The notes under the pieces: generated by a model
Told to the model about the DNA's origin: nothing
Seen by the model: the letters and a program-made list of their open reading frames with translations, nothing else
Database searches by the model: none
Shown: positions 17,241 through 24,712 of the stretch, piece after piece
How positions within the stretch are numbered: position 1 is the first letter of the stretch
Layout of the letters: each line of letters opens with the position of its first letter
Assembly (NCBI GenBank): GCA_023425025.1
Contig: JAFADG010000023.1
Coordinates: forward strand, 1-30,014
From: Bacillota bacterium
GTDB taxonomy: Bacteria > Bacillota > Clostridia > Christensenellales > Aristaeellaceae
Length of the DNA stretch: 30,014 nt
Reading direction: 5' to 3'
Made by a program: the position numbers and the translations under genes

Positions 17241-17267
17241 ATTGGCCAAAAATTTTGTTTTGTGTCT

Positions 17268-17294
17268 AACACTTTTCGCCTGCCGTTCGTTATA
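17268..17294 (+). promoter_or_regulatory. Candidate ECF-type promoter of the sigma-factor operon
   Basis: AACACTTTT (17268-17276) and CGTTATA (17288-17294) sit just upstream of the ECF sigma gene. The AAC-containing -35 followed by a CGT-type -10 is the general form recognised by ECF sigma factors, so autoregulation is plausible. This is inference from shape and position. Confidence 0.35.
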
Positions 17295-17326
17295 CAGGTG
17301 AAGCCATGGAAAAGGGGAGAAGCAAA

Positions 17327-17776
17327 ATGATCGAGCTGCTTTACACGGCGCATTACCAGCGGCTGCTCCGCTTTTGCATCACCCTGACCGGGAACCCGGC
17401 CCAGGCGGAGGATATCGTGCAGGAAGCCTTTTTGCGCGCACTGGCCCATGCCGATACCTTGCAGGAGATGCCGGAGGCCAAATGCCTTTCCTGGCTGTTC
17501 AAGACGGCCAGGAACCTGTTTCTGGACCAGGCCCGGCGCGCTTCAAAAGCGCCCAGGGAAGCGGCGGAAGGCACCTTTGAACCGGACCTGGGCGCCGTGC
17601 ACGTGGCCCAGTGGCTGGCTCAGCTGCCGGAAACCGAGCGCGCCCTGTTTTCGCTCCGGTATTTCCAGGGCTATAATGCCACAGAGCTGGGCGAAATGTT
17701 CGGCCTAACGCCGTCCACCGTCCGGGCGCGGCTGCTGTCGGCCAGAAAAACACTGCGGCAACTGATCAGGCAATGA
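17327..17776 (+). CDS. ECF-type RNA polymerase sigma factor
   Basis: The 149-aa protein has only the two ECF regions. Sigma-2 (about 1-70) contains GNPAQAEDIVQEAFLRAL and the WLFKTARNLFLDQAR stretch. Sigma-4 (about 95-145) contains LPETERALFSLRYFQGYNATELGEMFGLTPSTVRARLLSARKTL in helix-turn-helix arrangement. It has no C-terminal extension and no anti-sigma gene with a zinc-finger beside it. I chose ATG 17327 because GGGGAG lies 7 bases upstream; ATG 17306 has a weaker site. The next gene begins 15 bases after the stop, so the two are surely co-transcribed and the downstream protein may be the regulated product or the controller. Confidence 0.9.
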   Translation: MIELLYTAHYQRLLRFCITLTGNPAQAEDIVQEAFLRALAHADTLQEMPEAKCLSWLFKTARNLFLDQARRASKAPREAAEGTFEPDLGAVHVAQWLAQLPETERALFSLRYFQGYNATELGEMFGLTPSTVRARLLSARKTLRQLIRQ

Positions 17777-17791
17777 AAAGGAGAAAAGAAT

Positions 17792-18988
17792 ATGGAACAG
17801 AAAAAGCATCTGCGCATCAACAGCGCCATGTGCGACATCAGCGCCGTCAACGAATCCACCCTTTCCGCCTATGAATCCATCGTCATCAATTCGGCCCTGG
17901 TGCTGACTTCGGCCAGGGCCCAGGCGCTGCTCCCCAAATACCGTGTCATCCTCAATACCGCTTCCATATTGGAAAAGCCGGAAGACGCGCAGCTGAAAGT
18001 CATCAACGGAAAGCATGAGATCGTTGCGGGGGATATTTTGCAGACCCCTGTCGCCCTGCTGGTGAACGGCAAGCTGGAAATCGGCAAGGATGCGGAGAAA
18101 GCGCTGGAGCAATATATGCTGATCCACGTCAACGGCAGCGTCATCTACCCCGACAGCCTGGCCGGAAAGCTTCCCATGCTCAGGGTCAACGGCAACACCG
18201 AGTGCTATCCGGCGGACGCCGTCCGCCTGAATGCCACCTTTGTCGTTGACAGAACCTTCAAGCTCCGCGCAAGGGCCGGGCAATTCTACGCAAGGCGCAG
18301 GGTCGTCATGCTCGATGGCGCCGCTGACCCGGCGGCCCTTTGCGAAGAAGGCGTCCGCTTTTGCACCAAGGCCGCGGTGCTGGCCGAATCATTGGCGGAA
18401 AAAGCGCTGCCCATGTTTTCTCAGGCTGTGGACATCCACCTGGTTCCCGACGGCTGCGCCTTTTTGGACGGCGACGCCACGCTGGACGAAGCGCTTGTAC
18501 GACGCTTTGGCACCAAGCTGTATATCGCCGGCGACCTTGTGCTGGATGCGCAAAGCGAACCGCTGCTGAGCCAATTGGAATATTTGAAGGTATTGGGCAG
18601 CGTGCAGCTGCCGTACGGCCTGATGCCCGCTTTCAGCGCCATCCGGGCGGAGTATGAACAGCTTTTCCCTGTAAAGGGCATGGTGGTGCGCGACAAGGTC
18701 TCCTTCACGCTGGATAAGGGGCTGCTGGAGCGGCACCCGGAAGGCATCACGTTTGTGGATTGCGTCAACGTAAAGCTGGATGAGGCGATTTTGCCGGAGT
18801 GGATCGAGGAAAAGCTGGCCTTCAGGGATTGCGTCAACGTAGCCTGCGCCCCCCATCAGCGCTCCGCGGTAGAGCTGGTCGGCCCCGGCATCGCCGATAT
18901 CAACCAATCCGCGGATGATGATGAAGACACCTGCACCAACGATCCCAACACCCAGGTTGTCAACACCTCGGAATTCCGCTTGCTGTAA
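17792..18988 (+). CDS. Unknown repeat protein in the ECF-sigma operon
   Basis: I do not recognise a named family. The 398-aa protein has no signal peptide or membrane segment. Between residues 70 and 135 the motif (V/I)NG recurs with hydrophobic strand residues around it, at 71-73, 91-93, 113-115 and 132-134, a period of about 20. Later strand-like units continue (LYIAGDLVL near 243-251, LKVLGSVQLP near 265-274), and DCVNV occurs twice (323-327, 346-350). This looks like a beta-solenoid, comparable in style to bactofilins or leucine-rich-like sheets. The tail (370-392) is acidic and Asn/Asp-rich. Seven or so cysteines are scattered. An AAAGGAG site precedes ATG 17792, 15 bases after the sigma gene. 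It may be an intracellular structural or regulatory partner of the sigma factor. Confidence 0.8.
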   Translation: MEQKKHLRINSAMCDISAVNESTLSAYESIVINSALVLTSARAQALLPKYRVILNTASILEKPEDAQLKVINGKHEIVAGDILQTPVALLVNGKLEIGKDAEKALEQYMLIHVNGSVIYPDSLAGKLPMLRVNGNTECYPADAVRLNATFVVDRTFKLRARAGQFYARRRVVMLDGAADPAALCEEGVRFCTKAAVLAESLAEKALPMFSQAVDIHLVPDGCAFLDGDATLDEALVRRFGTKLYIAGDLVLDAQSEPLLSQLEYLKVLGSVQLPYGLMPAFSAIRAEYEQLFPVKGMVVRDKVSFTLDKGLLERHPEGITFVDCVNVKLDEAILPEWIEEKLAFRDCVNVACAPHQRSAVELVGPGIADINQSADDDEDTCTNDPNTQVVNTSEFRLL

Positions 18989-18990
18989 AG

Positions 18991-19050
18991 GGCATATTAT
19001 ATAGTGCTGCCACTGCAAAACCATCGGCAGCAGCGCAAGGCCAATATGCC
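18991..19050 (+). other. Nested inverted repeat between two operon genes
   Basis: GGCATATT (18991-18998) pairs with AATATGCC (19043-19050), and inside it GCTGCC (19006-19011) pairs with GGCAGC (19026-19031). It fills the 95-base gap between the 398-aa and 71-aa genes, ending about 20 bases before the next ribosome site. It has no T-tract, so it may be an RNA-processing or stability element rather than a terminator. Confidence 0.4.
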
Positions 19051-19083
19051 GCTGTTTGCCATGCCCCAAAGGAGGCGATCATC

Positions 19084-19299
19084 ATGACAGCAAGGCCGCG
19101 GGCAGTTACCGTGTCCCCTGCCGCAAGCCCAAGCGCGGCGTGCCGGCCTCTTTCCCGGATGCTTTGTTTTTTCAAAACACGTTTTCGGAAAAAGGATCAC
19201 GCGCCGGCCTTCCTCAATTACCATGAGGCACAACAAGTCATCGAACGGCGCCTCTATTACGAAAGCCTTTTCCAAAGCTATTATCCCGTGATCCGGTAG
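19084..19299 (+). CDS. Small basic protein of unknown function
   Basis: This 71-aa protein has no family I recognise. It begins with a low-complexity Ala/Pro/Arg/Ser stretch, then a short strongly basic part (FFKTRFRKKD, 29-38), then a Tyr-rich tail (LNYHEAQQVIERRLYYESLFQSYYPVIR). The ribosome site AAAGGAGG lies 7-8 bases before the ATG, far stronger than chance frames here. It follows the 398-aa repeat protein in the same direction and precedes the operon's terminator. I therefore treat it as a real third gene of the ECF-sigma unit. Confidence 0.55.
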   Translation: MTARPRAVTVSPAASPSAACRPLSRMLCFFKTRFRKKDHAPAFLNYHEAQQVIERRLYYESLFQSYYPVIR

Positions 19300-19317
19300 G
19301 GCGAGGAAAGGATGAAA

Positions 19318-19400
19318 GCGGGGCAGAAGACAGGACCTGTCTTCTGCCCCGCAGCTATTTATGCGCTGCCGGCCTTGTGCTGCCCGTACCGGCTTTTTTT
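19318..19400. terminator. Double terminator between the sigma operon and the aldo/keto reductase gene
   Basis: A perfect 17-bp stem (arms 19318-19334 and 19336-19352, GCGGGGCAGAAGACAGG and its complement) is separated by a single base. A second stem, GCCGG/CCGGC (19368-19393), is followed by seven T for the plus-strand operon. Read from the minus strand, the first stem is followed by TTTC and can end the aldo/keto reductase transcript. Confidence 0.75.
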
Positions 19401-20508
19401 ATGCCATCAACTCCGCCTGGGCGGTTTTCAACAGTTCTGGAATATTCAGCGACTGCGGGCAGTGCTTTAAACAGACGCCGCAGGCCACGCACTTTTCCAC
19501 GCCGGCCCCGGAAGGGACGATGATGTTCTTGTATACATATTGGTCAATGGTGTGAGGCTTGGTCAGTTGATGGCTGTTGTAGACCTTGAAGATATCGGGG
19601 ATCCCCACGCCCTTGGGGCAAGGCATGCAGTATTTGCAGCCGGTGCAGCCGATGTTGTGGTTGGCCTCATAGGCGCGCTGGATCTTGTGTATCAGCTCCC
19701 GATCCATATCCGACATCACGCCGGCCTGCGCATCCTCGAAAATGCGCAGGTTATCCTTTAGCTGCTCCATGCTGCTGGCGCCGCTTAAGATTGTGGAGAC
19801 CTCCGGCATATTGTACAGCCACCGGAAGCACCATTCCACCAGGGAACGCTTTTGGGGATAATCGCGGATCAGCTTTTGCACTTCCTCTGGCACATTGCTG
19901 ACCAAAGACCCGCCCCGCAGCGGCTCCATGATGACCACGGCCATCCCCATGCCCGCCGCGTAGCGGACGCCCTCGATGCCCACCTGCTGGTATTCATCCA
20001 GTATGTTCAGCTGTATTTGCGCCATTTCCCAAGGGTAGGCGGCCGCGATCTCCAAAAAGGCCGGCAGCGTGTTGTGTATGGAGAACGCCTTGTGCAGTAT
20101 CTTTCCCTTTTGCACCATCTTTTCCAGGAAGGAAAATCCGTCGTACTTTTTCACCATCCCCCAGTGTTCCTGGTTCAGGTTATGCATAAGATAGACGTCA
20201 ATGTGGTCTGTTTGAAGGCGGGCAAGTTCCTCGTCCAGGTACTTTTCAAAGTCGGCATGCTGCTTTACATTCCAGACAGGGCATTTGGCCGCCAGGTACG
20301 TTTTTTTCCTGTACCCGCCTTGAAGCGCCTTGCCGGTGATCGCCTCGCTGTTTCCATATGCATAGGCGGTATCCAGGTAGTTGACGCCATGGTCGATGGC
20401 ATAACGGACCATATCGATGGCATCCTGCTCTTCTTTGGGAAAGCGCATGCAGCCCAGGCCAAACCTGGAAACCTGCAGCCCCGTTTTTCCGTAAGGCGCG
20501 TATTGCAT
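19399..20508 (-). CDS. Aldo/keto reductase with two C-terminal 4Fe-4S clusters
   Basis: This is a TIM-barrel NAD(P)H oxidoreductase fused to a ferredoxin-type domain, a form common in anaerobic Clostridia. In the 369-aa protein the catalytic tetrad reads Asp46, Tyr51, Lys75, His109. The C-terminal part has two cluster-binding sets: Cys288/291/294/297 (CTGCKYCMPCP) and Cys340/343/346/350 (CVACGVCLKHCP). Electron exchange between ferredoxin and the carbonyl/NAD(P)H site is likely; the physiological substrate is not known. GGGGGAGG precedes the start. Its promoter has the hallmarks of MerR-family control, pointing to induction by aldehydes, thiol or metal stress. Confidence 0.92.
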   Translation of the reverse strand: MQYAPYGKTGLQVSRFGLGCMRFPKEEQDAIDMVRYAIDHGVNYLDTAYAYGNSEAITGKALQGGYRKKTYLAAKCPVWNVKQHADFEKYLDEELARLQTDHIDVYLMHNLNQEHWGMVKKYDGFSFLEKMVQKGKILHKAFSIHNTLPAFLEIAAAYPWEMAQIQLNILDEYQQVGIEGVRYAAGMGMAVVIMEPLRGGSLVSNVPEEVQKLIRDYPQKRSLVEWCFRWLYNMPEVSTILSGASSMEQLKDNLRIFEDAQAGVMSDMDRELIHKIQRAYEANHNIGCTGCKYCMPCPKGVGIPDIFKVYNSHQLTKPHTIDQYVYKNIIVPSGAGVEKCVACGVCLKHCPQSLNIPELLKTAQAELMA

Positions 20509-20560
20509 TCCGTTCCTCCCCCATCCAGCCAGATTTTTTGCATTTGCTCCACCGATTGGA

Positions 20561-20591
20561 AGTATAAGCGCTGGAGTTTACTCCATGTCAA
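20561..20591 (-). promoter_or_regulatory. MerR-type promoter/operator of the aldo/keto reductase gene
   Basis: On the minus strand a perfect TTGACA (20586-20591) and TATACT (20561-20566) are separated by 19 bases instead of 17. The spacer holds a perfect 14-bp dyad, TGGAGTAAACTCCA (20572-20585). An overlong spacer filled by a GAGT-NN-ACTC dyad is the defining arrangement for MerR regulators, especially the AdhR/NmlR group acting on aldehyde-response genes. No MerR gene is in the window. Confidence 0.8.
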
Positions 20592-20681
20592 GCATTTCTC
20601 CAAACATTTTTCCCGAATCCCGTGCGGTGCAGAGCTGATATACATTTTACATAGCCGCCCTGGCGCACAGACTGATTTTTG

Positions 20682-20710
20682 TTGCCACCGCCCTCCGCTT
20701 GAGATATAAT
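20682..20710 (+). promoter_or_regulatory. Promoter of the tail-anchored coiled-coil gene
   Basis: TTGCCA (20682-20687) and a perfect TATAAT (20705-20710) are spaced by 17 bases. Transcription would start near 20717, which rules out the upstream GTG at 20716 as start and supports ATG 20812. Confidence 0.75.
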
Positions 20711-20811
20711 TTTATGTGAATATCTGTCATCCTATGGCGGAGGCCCGGCCCATTACGGCCGCCGCGTCTTATGCGCACGCACCCCGCCGACACACAAAGG
20801 GGCGAACAGCC

Positions 20812-21822
20812 ATGGCCAATGAGGAAGCCAAGCTACGGGACAGCCTGCACCGCCACCTTGCACAGTACAACGGACAAGCCCTGACGTATGAAATGGTCAG
20901 AAAGCTGATGTCCTTTGTTTTTGACATGGAGACAAACGATCCGGGCATCGCCTGGATATCCAAGGACAGCCATATCCGGCTGCTCAACGGCATGTTCAAA
21001 AAGGTCGGCCAGACGGTGGACGACAGATATATTGCAAGCCTGGAGGACTCCATCTGCTCTTCGCTGGTCTTTGCTCCCCAGCCTGACGCATACGTAAGCG
21101 CCGGCAGGCTCGCTAAACCAATGCGTCCGGTCGGCCGGCAGACAGAAATAGCGCAAGGAGGTCTTCCCGTCGCGGCCGGTTCAGGGCCCAAAGCACCCGT
21201 CAGCCCGCCGCCACCCCCCGCGCCGGATGGGCGAATGACCGATGGAAAAGACGCCAACGGCGCTTACCAACGGGTATTGCTGGACCTTGCCATTTTTGAA
21301 AACAGAATTTCCAGAGCCATCGAGGCCGCCGCAGCCCAAAGCCGGGAAGCGGACAAGCGGCTGATGGAGGAGCGCATTGAATTGGAAGCCCGCCTTTCCA
21401 GGGATCGGGCTGAGCTGGAGGCTGGTTTTGCCCGGGACCGGGCGTTGCAGGACGCGTGGCACGCAAAAGAACGCGCCGACATGGCGGATTTTATCAACCG
21501 GCTGTACGCTGCGTCCGGCGAGCAGACGCAGAAAGCGGAAGCCCTGCTCGGCACGCGGCTTGCGGCCATCGAAACCACCATCGCAGCCTTGCGGGAAAGC
21601 AGCTTAAGCGCCGCCAACGAACAATCCAAGAAATATGAGAACAGCGCCAAGGAAACCGGATCCCGGTTTAACGCTCAGCTGGAAGGCATTGCGCGCAAGC
21701 TCGAAACGCTGGAAAGCAAGCTGGATGCCGCCGGAAAACGCCAGCGGCGCATGACCTTTTTGTGGGCGCTGTCGCTTGCCGTCATCGCTGCCGGGTTTTA
21801 CGCGGTATTGTTTGTAAAGTAA
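20812..21822 (+). CDS. Tail-anchored coiled-coil protein of unknown function
   Basis: I do not recognise this family. The 336-aa protein starts with a compact, mixed charged/hydrophobic region (1-~90). A flexible linker with a run of prolines follows (VSPPPPPAPDG, 130-140), then a long charged helix likely to form a coiled coil (about 155-312, rich in Arg/Glu/Ala with repeated SRDRAELEAGFARDRA-like units). The protein ends with a single membrane segment at 315-334, leaving only VK after it. With no signal peptide, this is a tail-anchored topology with the bulk in the cytoplasm. AAAGGGG precedes the start. It is monocistronic, with its own promoter and terminator. Confidence 0.8.
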   Translation: MANEEAKLRDSLHRHLAQYNGQALTYEMVRKLMSFVFDMETNDPGIAWISKDSHIRLLNGMFKKVGQTVDDRYIASLEDSICSSLVFAPQPDAYVSAGRLAKPMRPVGRQTEIAQGGLPVAAGSGPKAPVSPPPPPAPDGRMTDGKDANGAYQRVLLDLAIFENRISRAIEAAAAQSREADKRLMEERIELEARLSRDRAELEAGFARDRALQDAWHAKERADMADFINRLYAASGEQTQKAEALLGTRLAAIETTIAALRESSLSAANEQSKKYENSAKETGSRFNAQLEGIARKLETLESKLDAAGKRQRRMTFLWALSLAVIAAGFYAVLFVK

Positions 21823-21830
21823 TACAGAAA

Positions 21831-21863
21831 CACCACCCAAGCCAAGCGCCGGGTGGTGTTTTT
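21831..21863 (+). terminator. Terminator of the coiled-coil gene
   Basis: CACCACCC (21831-21838) and GGGTGGTG (21851-21858) form an 8-bp stem with a 12-base loop, followed by five T. Confidence 0.8.
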
Positions 21864-21883
21864 GGGTCACTCCCAATATTTAT

Positions 21884-22039
21884 ACTATTGTAAAACATTA
21901 ATTACTCCAAAGTGCCAAGGTATTTTCGATGCGGAACAAGGAGTCAGAGCGAGGCGTAGCAGCGCTACGTTGAGCGAAGAACGACGCAGTTTCGCGCGAA
22001 AAGAACTGGCACGACGAGTAATTAATGTTTGGAAATAGT
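21884..22039. repeat. 156-bp MITE-like palindromic element abutting vanW
   Basis: The arms at 21884-21907 and 22016-22039 are 24 bases with a 3-base mismatch (ACTATT-nnn-AAACATTAATTACTC). Further inward GTGCCA pairs with TGGCAC (21912-21917; 22007-22012) and ATTTTCG pairs partly with CGCGAAAAG. The centre holds CGTAGC-agc-GCTACG (21955-21969). The element is AT-rich at its ends and GC-rich inside, codes for nothing, and ends one base before the stop codon of the VanW-family gene. It has the form of a non-autonomous mobile element or a folded RNA. Confidence 0.65.
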
Positions 22040-22040
22040 A

Positions 22041-23807
22041 TTAGTTGTATTCCACCGTGCGTTGGTACGTCTTGTAGGTGGAAGTATACATTTTTTCTCG
22101 CTTGAACTCCTGGCCATTGCGATACCAGACCTTATAGGTATCCACCACATAGCCGGTTCTGGCGTCAATCGTCTGCTTGCTGGTACCTGCGGGAAGCTTG
22201 GGATTCTGAACGTATTTCACATCCGACGGCGGGCGGTTGGTTTTGACCACTTCCGACTCCAGCTCAATGGTGACGCCATCACCAAGGCTCAGGCCGTAGA
22301 TTTCCACGGCGATCTTGCGATCCTTGTACCAGCTGATGATAAAAATCGGCGTATCCTTGTTGTTGCGGAACCGGAAATCCAGGTCCGGCCAGTTGACGGT
22401 GGCATCCTGGCCGATGGTCACATAGGTGCTGGGCCAGGCATGGGGGCTGCGGTACACGACTTCCAGGTCGGCCCTGGCAATCGCGTTGAACAGCGTGCCG
22501 GAGGTCTGGCAAACGCCGCCGCCGATATCCGGGACCGTCTGCCCACCGGAGATGGCGATGGCCTCCTTGTAACCCTTGGCCTCCGTGCGCTGGCCTGTAG
22601 TCTGGTTGAAGGAGAAAACCTCCCCCGGCATAACCGTGCGGCCGTTGATGGCCTGGGCGGAAAGGTTCACATTGGTGTTGCGGTTGGAATTGCTGGTGGT
22701 TTCCGTAACGTAATAGGAAACCCGCTTGAAGTTGTTCATCAGATAAACCTTGGTGGTCTTGGGTGCGATCACTTCCGGCGTAAAACTCAGGGTTTGACCG
22801 TATTCCTTCGCGTCCAGCTTGGCGATGACCTGCTGGTACAGCGCTTCGCCATCCACGTAATAGCCGTTGGTCTCGTCCGTGAAGGTGAAGGATTTGCTGG
22901 TAAAATCAAAGGATTTCACCGTCGCGTCGACCGGGTCCCGGTTCACATACTCCACCAGGCCGTCGGTAAGCTGCCGCACCGCCGCCTTATCGTATGAGGA
23001 AGAGGAGGTGAGATTAACATTGTTGTTGTACAGCTGCTCGGTGGAAATAAGGCGCTGCTCAAAGGGCGTAACCCTGGTATTGGCGATATCGGACGTATTC
23101 TGCCGGCCATAGGTATACGCCTTTTCCAGCACCTGGTCCACATTGCGGGTAAGCGGCACCGACTGGCTGTTGATCGCAAGGTTCCTGTTGCCGATGCGCA
23201 CCGTCAGGGAAAAGCCCCCATCCCCCTGCGCCTGCCCGGAGCCCAGCGCTGCCCTGGCCTGATCCACTGTCATGTTGCCCACATGCACATTGTCTATGTA
23301 CACGCCGGGGAATATGGTGTCCCTGGCCATAAAGCTGCGGCGGTTTTTGTACTCCTCCACCCTGGAGGTATCCCACTTGAGAAGCTGGCCGTTGACGAAA
23401 GCGTAGTTGGGCATGTCCTTCCAATGTATACCAAAAAGCTGCGGCGCCATGAAGATGCCGATGCCGGCAAGTCCCAGCGTGCAGAGCATGATCACCGTGG
23501 CACACAAAAAGGGATGGGCGTTTTTGCGCCGCTTGGCAGAACTTTTATAGCCGTCGCCGTCATATCCGCCGCCGTATCCGTCGTCTGCTTCCCGCTGACG
23601 CATGGACCTTGTACCCTGGCGGTGAGCGCCGCCGGCGGCGCTGCGCCCATAGGGACTTTGCACCGGGGCACGGCCCGGATTGGGTGCATAGCCGGAAGCG
23701 TAGGATGCATCAAAAGAGCGCTCCATAGGATTCCGGGCCCGAACAACCCGGGGCCTTGGCACCTGCTCCTGGCCCTGAGGTATTCTCCTGGAAGGATTTT
23801 GCTCCAT
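22041..23807 (-). CDS. VanW-family membrane-anchored wall protein
   Basis: VanW proteins are found in many Gram-positives and in vancomycin-resistance clusters, but the biochemical role is unsettled; a link to the cell wall is generally assumed. The 588-aa protein has a ~97-residue cytoplasmic, Arg/Gly/Tyr-rich disordered tail, then a membrane segment (99-121). A peptidoglycan-binding-4-like extracellular region follows (FPGVYIDNVHVGNMTVDQA near 166-184, repeated more loosely after 300). The VanW domain (about 372-503) carries the hallmark GGGVCQTSGTLFNA (429-442). The C-terminal ~60 residues are G5-like but short. AAGGAG precedes the start at 23807. No van resistance genes are near, so resistance should not be inferred. 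Confidence 0.88.
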   Translation of the reverse strand: MEQNPSRRIPQGQEQVPRPRVVRARNPMERSFDASYASGYAPNPGRAPVQSPYGRSAAGGAHRQGTRSMRQREADDGYGGGYDGDGYKSSAKRRKNAHPFLCATVIMLCTLGLAGIGIFMAPQLFGIHWKDMPNYAFVNGQLLKWDTSRVEEYKNRRSFMARDTIFPGVYIDNVHVGNMTVDQARAALGSGQAQGDGGFSLTVRIGNRNLAINSQSVPLTRNVDQVLEKAYTYGRQNTSDIANTRVTPFEQRLISTEQLYNNNVNLTSSSSYDKAAVRQLTDGLVEYVNRDPVDATVKSFDFTSKSFTFTDETNGYYVDGEALYQQVIAKLDAKEYGQTLSFTPEVIAPKTTKVYLMNNFKRVSYYVTETTSNSNRNTNVNLSAQAINGRTVMPGEVFSFNQTTGQRTEAKGYKEAIAISGGQTVPDIGGGVCQTSGTLFNAIARADLEVVYRSPHAWPSTYVTIGQDATVNWPDLDFRFRNNKDTPIFIISWYKDRKIAVEIYGLSLGDGVTIELESEVVKTNRPPSDVKYVQNPKLPAGTSKQTIDARTGYVVDTYKVWYRNGQEFKREKMYTSTYKTYQRTVEYN

Positions 23808-23881
23808 GGCGTACGCTCCTTATACTTGCTACTATACCCAAAAAACGATTGGGAAAGGCGGTTCCGTGCATATTGGACCGC

Positions 23882-24523
23882 TTAATATTCATCCTCCGCC
23901 TGATTCATTTTAAAGGAAAGAATTTGCAGGCTGTCGCTCAAATGCACATTGACCACGGTAATGCGGTCCGGGTGGTGAAGGTCGGTGGGCGCAAAGTTCC
24001 AGATACCGGTGATGCCCTTTATAATCAGCCGGTCCAGCACCTGCTGCGCGCCCTTTACGGGCAGGGCCAGCACGGCGATATCGATCTTGTTTTCATCCAG
24101 AAACGCTTCCAGCGTATCGATGCTGCGCACCGTCATGCCGGCCACCTCGGTACCAATCTTGCTGGGATCGGCGTCAAAGATGGCCTCGGTCGAAAAGCCC
24201 TCCCTGGCAAAGGATTGGTAGTAGGCCACCGCGCGGCCGATGTTCCCCGACCCAAGGATGATCATACTGTGTTTTTTGTCCAGCCCCAGAATCTCGCCAA
24301 TATGCCCCTTCAGCTTGGAGACTTCGTATCCATAGCCCTGGCGGCCAAATCCGCCGAAGCAGTTAATGTCCTGCCTGATCTGCGACGCGGTCAGCTGCAT
24401 CCTCTTCCCCAGTTCCTGGGACGAAATCTGGTGCACGCCGGCCGCTTCCAGCTCCCGCAAATGCCGATAGTAACCCGGCAGCCTGCGTATAACGGCATCC
24501 GACACATATCCTGCCACAAGCAC
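23882..24523 (-). CDS. rex: Redox-sensing transcriptional repressor Rex
   Basis: Rex senses the NADH/NAD+ ratio and represses fermentation and respiration genes until NADH rises. The 213-aa protein has a winged helix domain (VSDAVIRRLPGYYRHL 7-22; SSQELGKRMQLTASQIRQDI 34-53; FGGFGRQGYGY 56-66) and a Rossmann domain with GSGNIG at 91-96. I set the start at the GTG at 24523 (GTG 24517 is possible) because a strong promoter lies inside the longer frame to 24658. The operon partners it controls are not in the window, and no clear Rex operator (TTGTTAA-N4-TTAACAA type) was seen. The vanW-family gene follows it. Confidence 0.92.
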   Translation of the reverse strand: MLVAGYVSDAVIRRLPGYYRHLRELEAAGVHQISSQELGKRMQLTASQIRQDINCFGGFGRQGYGYEVSKLKGHIGEILGLDKKHSMIILGSGNIGRAVAYYQSFAREGFSTEAIFDADPSKIGTEVAGMTVRSIDTLEAFLDENKIDIAVLALPVKGAQQVLDRLIIKGITGIWNFAPTDLHHPDRITVVNVHLSDSLQILSFKMNQAEDEY

Positions 24524-24596
24524 TCCTCCTCCAGTATGCTTCCCCGTGCGGGAAAACCGTACAGGAAATAGTTCCCTTTTAGGTTTGATAAATGTT

Positions 24597-24625
24597 ATTA
24601 TAGCACCTTGTAATTTTACTGGCAA
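24597..24625 (-). promoter_or_regulatory. Promoter of rex
   Basis: On the minus strand TTGCCA (24620-24625) and a perfect TATAAT (24597-24602) are separated by 17 bases, with a predicted start near 24590. Confidence 0.8.
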
Positions 24626-24660
24626 GGAAATCGGGTGTTTTTTCACATTTTCCGCCACAC

Positions 24661-24695
24661 AAAAAAGCGGAACGGATGCATTTTCTCCGTTCCGC
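24661..24695 (-). terminator. Terminator after the LytTR regulator gene
   Basis: A 10-bp stem, GCGGAACGGA/TCCGTTCCGC with a 9-base loop, is followed by six T on the minus strand. It separates the floA-LytTR operon from rex. Confidence 0.85.
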
Positions 24696-24712
24696 GAAAG
24701 GATATCACAAAA

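Noticed and set aside
22041..23807. Reading the VanW protein as evidence of vancomycin resistance
   Set aside because: VanW domains are widespread in glycopeptide-sensitive Firmicutes, and no vanH, ligase or vanX gene is present in the window.
24524..24658. N-terminal extension of rex to 24658
   Set aside because: A TTGCCA-N17-TATAAT promoter lies inside it, and Rex homologues begin just before the VIRRLPxYYR block.
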